DNA from: Bog-473 sp963838835
GTDB lineage: Bacteria > Actinomycetota > Acidimicrobiia > Acidimicrobiales > RAAP-2
Direction of reading: 5' to 3'
Assembly: GCA_963838835.1 (NCBI GenBank)
Contig: CAWITA010000015.1
Span: forward strand, 1-64,000
DNA: 64,000 nucleotides
How positions within the stretch are numbered: position 1 is the first letter of the stretch; every line of letters starts with the position of its first letter. This document shows positions 59,761-64,000 of the stretch, piece after piece. The position numbers and the translations under genes were made by a program. The notes beneath the pieces are model-generated. The model made no database searches, was not told the origin of the DNA, and worked only from the letters and a program-made list of their open reading frames with translations.

Positions 59761-61019
59761 TCGAGACGTCGCTCTTGCCGTGCGGCATCCGTCTGGTCAC
59801 CGAGACCATGGCGGATGTCCGTTCGGTGGCGGTCGCCTTCTGGGTCGGTACCGGCTCGCGTGACGAGCCCGGCGAGCTCGCCGGGGCTTCGCACTTCCTC
59901 GAGCACCTGCTCTTCAAGGGGACGGAGCGTCGGAGCGCCGCCGCGATCGCCGAGGAGCTGGACGAGATCGGCGGGGACTGCAACGCGTTCACCGCGAAGG
60001 AGTACACGACCTTCTACGTGCGGCTCCTTTCCGATCACCTCTCGCTCGGGCTCGACATCCTGAGCGACATCATGTGGGAGCCGGCGCTCCGCCCCGACGA
60101 CATCGAGGCCGAGCGTGCCGTGATCCTCGACGAGATCCTGATGCACGCCGACGAACCAGCCGACCTGGCGTCAGATCGGTGGCAGTCGGCTCTCTTCCCG
60201 GACCACCCGCTGGGGCGCGACACCCTGGGAACGGCATCGTCGGTACAGGCCATCACCCGCGAGGACATCCGTCGGTTCCTCGAGCGGCACTATCGTCCCT
60301 CGAACATGGTGGTCTCGGTCGCCGGCGACTGCCGGCACGAGGCAGTGGCGGCCGACTTGGAACGCCGCTTCGCCGGGACCGCCGGAGGCACGGTTCCCGA
60401 GCGCACGAAGCCAGGACCCGACGTGGTGGCGCTCGACGTGACGCGCCGGCCCACCGAGCAGGCGCATCTCGTCTACGGGGCGCGCTCGGTCAACCGGTTC
60501 GACGACCGGCGCTGGGCGCTGGCCGTGCTGAACCACGTGCTGGGCGGCGGGCTCTCGAGCCGTCTCTTCCAGAAGGTGCGCGAGCAGCGCGGCCTCGCGT
60601 ACTCGGTGTGGTCGGAGCGGACCGCCTATCAAGACGCCGGCTCCTTGGCCGTCGTCGTGGGGACGGCACCCGAGCACGTCGACGAGGTGCTGCGCATCCT
60701 CAGCGACGAATTCGATCTGCTGGCGACCGAGGGCGTCACCGAGAGGGAGCTGGCTGTGGCCAAGGGCTACTTGCGGGCCGAGATGTTGTTGTCGGGAGAG
60801 GATTCAGGCGCCCGCATGAGCCGCATCGGTGCCTCGCTGCTGCTGCACCAGGAGGTGCTCTCGGTCGACGAGGTCTTGTCCCGGGTCGACGCCGTCGAAC
60901 GCCAGCACGTCGTCGACGTCGCGGCCGAGTTGGCGCAGTCGCCGCGCGCGCTGAGCGCGGTCGGTCCCTTCGACACCCCCGACTTCGAGTCCCACCTACC
61001 CGCCGTGGTTGCCCGATAG
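59757..61019 (+). CDS. M16 family zinc peptidase (processing-peptidase-like)
   Basis: Metallopeptidase of the pitrilysin/mitochondrial-processing-peptidase group. It is 420 aa, a single-chain form of about half of insulysin. The inverted zinc motif is H46-F-L-E49-H50 in GASHFLEHLLFKGT, with the downstream glutamate in ERAVILDEI. The substrate-binding glycine motif is HVLGGGLSSRLFQKVREQRGLAYSV. The start is TTG at 59757 with a TTGA overlap on pnp, as is common for the pnp-peptidase pair. Confidence 0.92.
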   Translation: MIETSLLPCGIRLVTETMADVRSVAVAFWVGTGSRDEPGELAGASHFLEHLLFKGTERRSAAAIAEELDEIGGDCNAFTAKEYTTFYVRLLSDHLSLGLDILSDIMWEPALRPDDIEAERAVILDEILMHADEPADLASDRWQSALFPDHPLGRDTLGTASSVQAITREDIRRFLERHYRPSNMVVSVAGDCRHEAVAADLERRFAGTAGGTVPERTKPGPDVVALDVTRRPTEQAHLVYGARSVNRFDDRRWALAVLNHVLGGGLSSRLFQKVREQRGLAYSVWSERTAYQDAGSLAVVVGTAPEHVDEVLRILSDEFDLLATEGVTERELAVAKGYLRAEMLLSGEDSGARMSRIGASLLLHQEVLSVDEVLSRVDAVERQHVVDVAAELAQSPRALSAVGPFDTPDFESHLPAVVAR

Positions 61020-61022
61020 CCT
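61017..61022 (+). promoter_or_regulatory. -10-like box TAGCCT before dapB
   Basis: TAGCCT begins with the TAG stop of the peptidase gene and ends 6 bp before the dapB ATG. Confidence 0.45.
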
Positions 61023-61028
61023 GCAGGC

Positions 61029-61814
61029 ATGCACAGGGTCGGTGTGGTCGGCGCGGGCGGCCGCATGGGCCTCGAGGTGTGCCGGGCCGTGTCCGCCGCG
61101 CCGGACATGGAGCTGGTCGCCGCCGTCGACCCGGCGCACGTCGGGGCCGATGCCAGCGGCCGGACCATCGTGGGCGAGGTCAACGCACTGCGTGACCTCG
61201 GTGCCGAGGTGGTCGTCGACTTCACCATCGCGGCGGCGGTGCGCCACAACGTCGCGCACTATGCGCACCAGAGCCTCCATGCCGTCATCGGGACGAGTGG
61301 GTTGTCCGACGAGGACCTCGCCGGCATCGCGAAGCAATTCGAGGGGCGCGGTGCCAACGCGATCGTCGTGGCCAACTTCGCGATCGGGGCGGCCCTGCTG
61401 CTGCACTTCTGCCGCATCGCCGCGCCGCACATGGAGGGCGTCGAGGTGATTGAGCTCCACCATGATGCGAAGCGCGACGCACCGTCGGGCACGGCGATGC
61501 ATACGGCGACGGCCATCGCAGAGGCGCGCCGGGCCGCCGGCAGCGACCCGCTGCCGGCGGACCCGACGACGGACTTCGTGCTGCCCGGGGCGCGCGGTGC
61601 TGAGGGCCCCGGTGGCGTCCGCGTCCACTCCGTGCGGCTCCCTGGACTGGTCGCACACGAAGAAGTCCTCTTCGGCGCGCCGGGCCAGAGCCTGAGCATC
61701 CGCCACGACTCGTACGACCGGCGCTCCTTCATGCCGGGCGTCCTGCTGGCCGTTCGTTCGGTGGCCGGCCGCCCGGGGTTGACGGTGGGCCTCGAGGCGT
61801 TGCTGGGCCTGTGA
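61029..61814 (+). CDS. dapB: 4-hydroxy-tetrahydrodipicolinate reductase
   Basis: NAD(P)H-dependent step of lysine and diaminopimelate synthesis, so it also feeds the cell wall. It is 261 aa with VGVVGAGGRMGLEV, VVVDFTIAAA, VIGTSGLS, and the catalytic region ELHHDAKRDAPSGTA. The ATG is preceded by a TAGCCT box with no ribosome-binding site. It overlaps the TetR gene by GTGA. Confidence 0.96.
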   Translation: MHRVGVVGAGGRMGLEVCRAVSAAPDMELVAAVDPAHVGADASGRTIVGEVNALRDLGAEVVVDFTIAAAVRHNVAHYAHQSLHAVIGTSGLSDEDLAGIAKQFEGRGANAIVVANFAIGAALLLHFCRIAAPHMEGVEVIELHHDAKRDAPSGTAMHTATAIAEARRAAGSDPLPADPTTDFVLPGARGAEGPGGVRVHSVRLPGLVAHEEVLFGAPGQSLSIRHDSYDRRSFMPGVLLAVRSVAGRPGLTVGLEALLGL

Positions 61815-62371
61815 ACCCTGAGGTTCGAGAGCGGCTCCTGCAGGCGACGTACGCCTGCGTGGCACGCTGGGGCCTGGCCAAAACGACCGTCGAGGACGCG
61901 GCGCGCGAGGCGGGTGTGTCGCGGGCGACGGTGTACCGCTATTTCCCGGGCGGACGCGACGAGCTGATCTCTGCCGTGGTCGGGTGGGAGTTCGCCCGCT
62001 TCTTCCTTCGGCTCTACGAAGAGGTCTCCGACGCGGAGACGCTGGAGGAGGTGATGGAACGCGGCCTCGTGTTCGCTCATCGGGCCCTCGTGGAGCACGA
62101 GGTGCTCCAGCGCATCCTGGTGACGGAGCCCGAGATTCTGCTGCCGCGGCTCACCACCGAAGCCGACCAGACGCACACGCTGGTGGCCGCGTTCCTGGCG
62201 CCGTACCTCGTGCGCCATGGGATGGCAGAGGGCGCCGAGCTCGACGCGGCGTCGGACTTCCTGGCCCGCATGGTGCTCTCCTACATCAGCTCGCCCGGCC
62301 GCTGGGACCTGAACGACCCCCGACAGGTGGCGCTCCTCGTGCGGTCCGAGCTGCTGGCCGGCATCCGGTGA
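61811..62371 (+). CDS. TetR-family transcriptional regulator
   Basis: Regulator of 186 aa with an N-terminal helix-turn-helix (TTVEDAAREAGVSRATVYRYFPG) and an all-helical ligand-binding C-terminal domain. It starts with GTG in a GTGA overlap with dapB and is followed by the rhomboid gene, again with GTGA. The ligand is unknown. It is paralogous to the regulator at 63294 (TTV-D-AR-A-SRATVYR-FP and the C-terminal plan). Confidence 0.9.
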   Translation: MNPEVRERLLQATYACVARWGLAKTTVEDAAREAGVSRATVYRYFPGGRDELISAVVGWEFARFFLRLYEEVSDAETLEEVMERGLVFAHRALVEHEVLQRILVTEPEILLPRLTTEADQTHTLVAAFLAPYLVRHGMAEGAELDAASDFLARMVLSYISSPGRWDLNDPRQVALLVRSELLAGIR

Positions 62372-63246
62372 GCGCGCCCTATCCCGAGCCGGCGCCGCCC
62401 CCGCCGTGCCACCGCCACCCGAGCCGGTCGGCGTCGGTGCTCTGCGCCCATTGCGGTCGGCCCATCTGCACCGAGTGCATGGTGGCGGCCCCCGTGGGCT
62501 GGCAGTGCCCCGAGTGCGCGTCCGAGGGCGTGAAGCGCTCGCGCCAGGTTCCTGCATTCACCCATACCAGCCCGGGCCGAACGGGCGCCGTCGGCTCGAC
62601 CAATCCCACACCCATCGTCCTCATCATCATCGCCATCAACGTGGTGGTGTTCTTCCTCGAGGACTTCGGCAACAACCTCCGGGTCATCGACCGCTACGCC
62701 ATGTGGCCGGCGGCCGTACACCTGCAGGACCAGTACTACCGCGCCTTCACCGCCGTGTGGCTGCACGCCAACGTCTTGCACATCTTCTTCAATATGGTCG
62801 CCCTGCTCATCGTGGGCCCGGCGGTCGAGGTGTTGCTCGGCAAGGTCCGTTTCCTCGCGCTCTACTTGATCGCTGGGCTCGGGGGAAGCGTCTGTTCCTA
62901 CCTGCTCAGCCCGCCCAACGTGGCCGGCATCGGAGCTTCGGGCGCCATCATGGGTGTGTTGGGTGCCTACGTGGTGTTGGGGATACGTCGCCGCCTTCCC
63001 GTGGCGCCAGTGGTCGGGCTGTTGGTGCTCAATTTCCTGATCGGCTTCTCTGGCGACATCGATTGGCGGGCCCACCTCGGCGGCGTGGTCACGGGCGCCG
63101 TCCTCGCCTTCGCCTACGACTACGCCGGCGGCCTGCGGGACCGGACGGCCGAGCTGGCCCTCACGATCGGCGCGAGTGCGGCGATCCTTGCGCTCCTGGC
63201 CTTCCTCATCACCGGTGTCGCCCCGGGCCACGTGAACCTCAGCTGA
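62368..63246 (+). CDS. rhomboid intramembrane serine protease with N-terminal zinc ribbon
   Basis: Membrane protease of 292 aa. The first 60 residues hold cysteine and histidine pairs (PCHRHPSRSASVLCAHCGRP-CTECM, then WQCPECA), a B-box-like zinc finger. Six membrane segments follow, with catalytic S191 in GASGAIMG and H236 in WRAHLGG; HANVLHIFFNM is the family's second signature. It starts with GTG 62368 overlapping the TetR stop. Substrate unknown. Confidence 0.93.
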   Translation: MSAPYPEPAPPPPCHRHPSRSASVLCAHCGRPICTECMVAAPVGWQCPECASEGVKRSRQVPAFTHTSPGRTGAVGSTNPTPIVLIIIAINVVVFFLEDFGNNLRVIDRYAMWPAAVHLQDQYYRAFTAVWLHANVLHIFFNMVALLIVGPAVEVLLGKVRFLALYLIAGLGGSVCSYLLSPPNVAGIGASGAIMGVLGAYVVLGIRRRLPVAPVVGLLVLNFLIGFSGDIDWRAHLGGVVTGAVLAFAYDYAGGLRDRTAELALTIGASAAILALLAFLITGVAPGHVNLS

Positions 63247-63256
63247 GGCCTGACGG

Positions 63257-63290
63257 TTGACAGTGAGACAAAAATCGCCATACTGTTTCA
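63257..63290 (+). promoter_or_regulatory. promoter and inverted-repeat operator of the second TetR gene
   Basis: TTGACA (63257-63262), an 18-bp spacer and TACTGT (63281-63286) precede GTG 63294 by 7 bp. TGAGACA (63264-63270) and TGTTTCA (63284-63290) form an imperfect inverted repeat that covers the spacer and the -10, a likely site for autorepression by TetR. Confidence 0.65.
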
Positions 63291-63293
63291 TCA

Positions 63294-64000
63294 GTGGGCG
63301 CCGCCGAAAGACGACTGCAAACCGGATGGAGACGCTCGCCGACGGCTGAGCGAGACGGGGTCGTCCGCCACCTCGGCGCCGATGACCGCTCCTCCCCCCG
63401 TGTCCGTATCGTCGACGGGGCTCTGGGTTGCCTGGCTCGACAGGGGATTGCCAAGACCACGGTGGACGACATCGCCCGGGCGGCCTGTCTGTCGCGGGCG
63501 ACCGTCTACCGGACCTTCCCCAAGGGCAAGGAGGGCATCCTGGCCGCCGTCGTCGAGACCGAGGTAGCCCGGCTGTTCTCGTTTCTGGCCGTCGCCATGG
63601 GCGAGGCAACCGATCTCGAGGACGTGCTTGTGGCCGGCATGGTCGAGTCGGCGCGTCGGCTGCGGTCGCACGGGGCGCTGACCTACCTGTTGGTGCACGA
63701 GCCGGGTGCCGTCCTGCCGTACCTCACCTTCCGGGAGCTGGACCGGGTCCTCTTGGTGGCCGGTGACCTGGCGGCACCCTTCTTCGCCCGCTGGCTCGAA
63801 CCCGAGCAGGCATCGCGTGCGGCCGAGTGGGCCGTCCGCATCGTCATGGCGTACTGCTCCAACCCCTCGCCCCACGCCGACCTGACCGATCCCGCCGACA
63901 CCCGCGCGCTGGTGCGCAGCTTCGTCCTTCCCGGCATCCTCGCCCTGCGGATCGACGCCGCGGGCTCTTCGTCCGGTTCGAGTCCCCACCGCGCCGGCAG
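63294..64000 (+). CDS. TetR-family transcriptional regulator, 3' end outside the window
   Basis: The frame is open from GTG 63294 to the right edge (235 codons and no stop). The HTH reads KTTVDDIARAACLSRATVYRTFPKG, and the C-terminal domain resembles the regulator at 61811. The first 35 residues are a basic, poorly conserved stretch, so a later start such as the VRIVDG region is possible, although no strong ribosome-binding site supports one. The -10 box 7 bp upstream fits a leaderless transcript. Confidence 0.82.
   Translation, partial: MGAAERRLQTGWRRSPTAERDGVVRHLGADDRSSPRVRIVDGALGCLARQGIAKTTVDDIARAACLSRATVYRTFPKGKEGILAAVVETEVARLFSFLAVAMGEATDLEDVLVAGMVESARRLRSHGALTYLLVHEPGAVLPYLTFRELDRVLLVAGDLAAPFFARWLEPEQASRAAEWAVRIVMAYCSNPSPHADLTDPADTRALVRSFVLPGILALRIDAAGSSSGSSPHRAG

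Noticed and set aside
63970..64000. GGTTCGAGTCC, like a tRNA T-loop, near the right edge
   Set aside because: The flanking bases pair for only two positions of the T stem, the preceding 60 bp do not fold as a tRNA, and the stretch is in the open TetR frame.

Overview
The window is high-GC DNA, dense in genes, with many GTG/TTG starts and 4-bp stop/start overlaps. Gene content and order (clpX-folC-ndk, rng-rplU-rpmA, obgE-proB-proA, nadD-rsfS, mtrA-mtrB with a GerMN lipoprotein, rpsB-tsf-pyrH-frr-cdsA-dxr-rseP-ispG, rimP-nusA-rnpM-infB-rbfA-truB-ribF-rpsO-pnp) point to a chromosomal core segment of an actinobacterium. The presence of mreBCD, the short archaeal-type ProRS and an F420-type LLM oxidoreductase fit a deep-branching lineage such as Acidimicrobiia; this lineage is inference. 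I see no rRNA, tRNA, CRISPR array, prophage or insertion sequence.

Layout. 1-11.8 kb (+): the 3' end of clpX (frameshifted), folC, ndk, the cell-shape cluster mreBCD-mrdA, a radical SAM protein with its DUF2344 partner, RNase E/G, and L21/L27. 11.8-18.2 kb: an accessory block between rpmA and obgE, holding a decayed GntR-type regulator, a divergent SecD-P1-like exported protein, a (-) purine nucleoside phosphorylase/VOC pair, and a (+) copper amine oxidase-DtxR regulator-amidohydrolase operon. 18.2-24.9 kb (+): obgE-proB-proA, then MoxR ATPase-VWA protein-histidine phosphatase. 24.9-32.9 kb: a mosaic of small accessory genes on both strands, with a deleted serine hydrolase, a frameshifted LLM oxidoreductase, class II DAHP synthase and a repeat-rich secreted GH25-like protein. 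32.8-34.1 kb (+): nadD and rsfS. 34.1-38.4 kb (-): the mtrA-mtrB-lipoprotein envelope-sensing operon and an orphan ABC solute-binding protein. 38.5-64 kb (+): xerC, then a long run of translation, isoprenoid, phospholipid, envelope-proteolysis and RNA-processing genes, ending with dapB and two paralogous TetR regulators around a rhomboid protease.

How it works together. Most genes serve ribosome assembly, translation, RNA turnover, isoprenoid and phospholipid precursors, and wall growth. Regulatory DNA is compact. At least fifteen genes have a TANNNT -10-like box ending 6-10 bp before the start codon, which suggests leaderless mRNAs; in five cases the stop codon of the previous gene is the first three bases of that box. 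Convergent genes are separated by hairpins, two of which pair the two TGA stops with each other. I found no clear new defence, secretion or biosynthetic system. The most unusual items are a 188-bp tandem duplication carrying the truB promoter/start region, two genes whose only sensible starts are CTG or ATA at 4-bp overlaps, a palindrome between a dying GntR gene and a SecD-P1-like gene, and the amine oxidase-DtxR-amidohydrolase operon.
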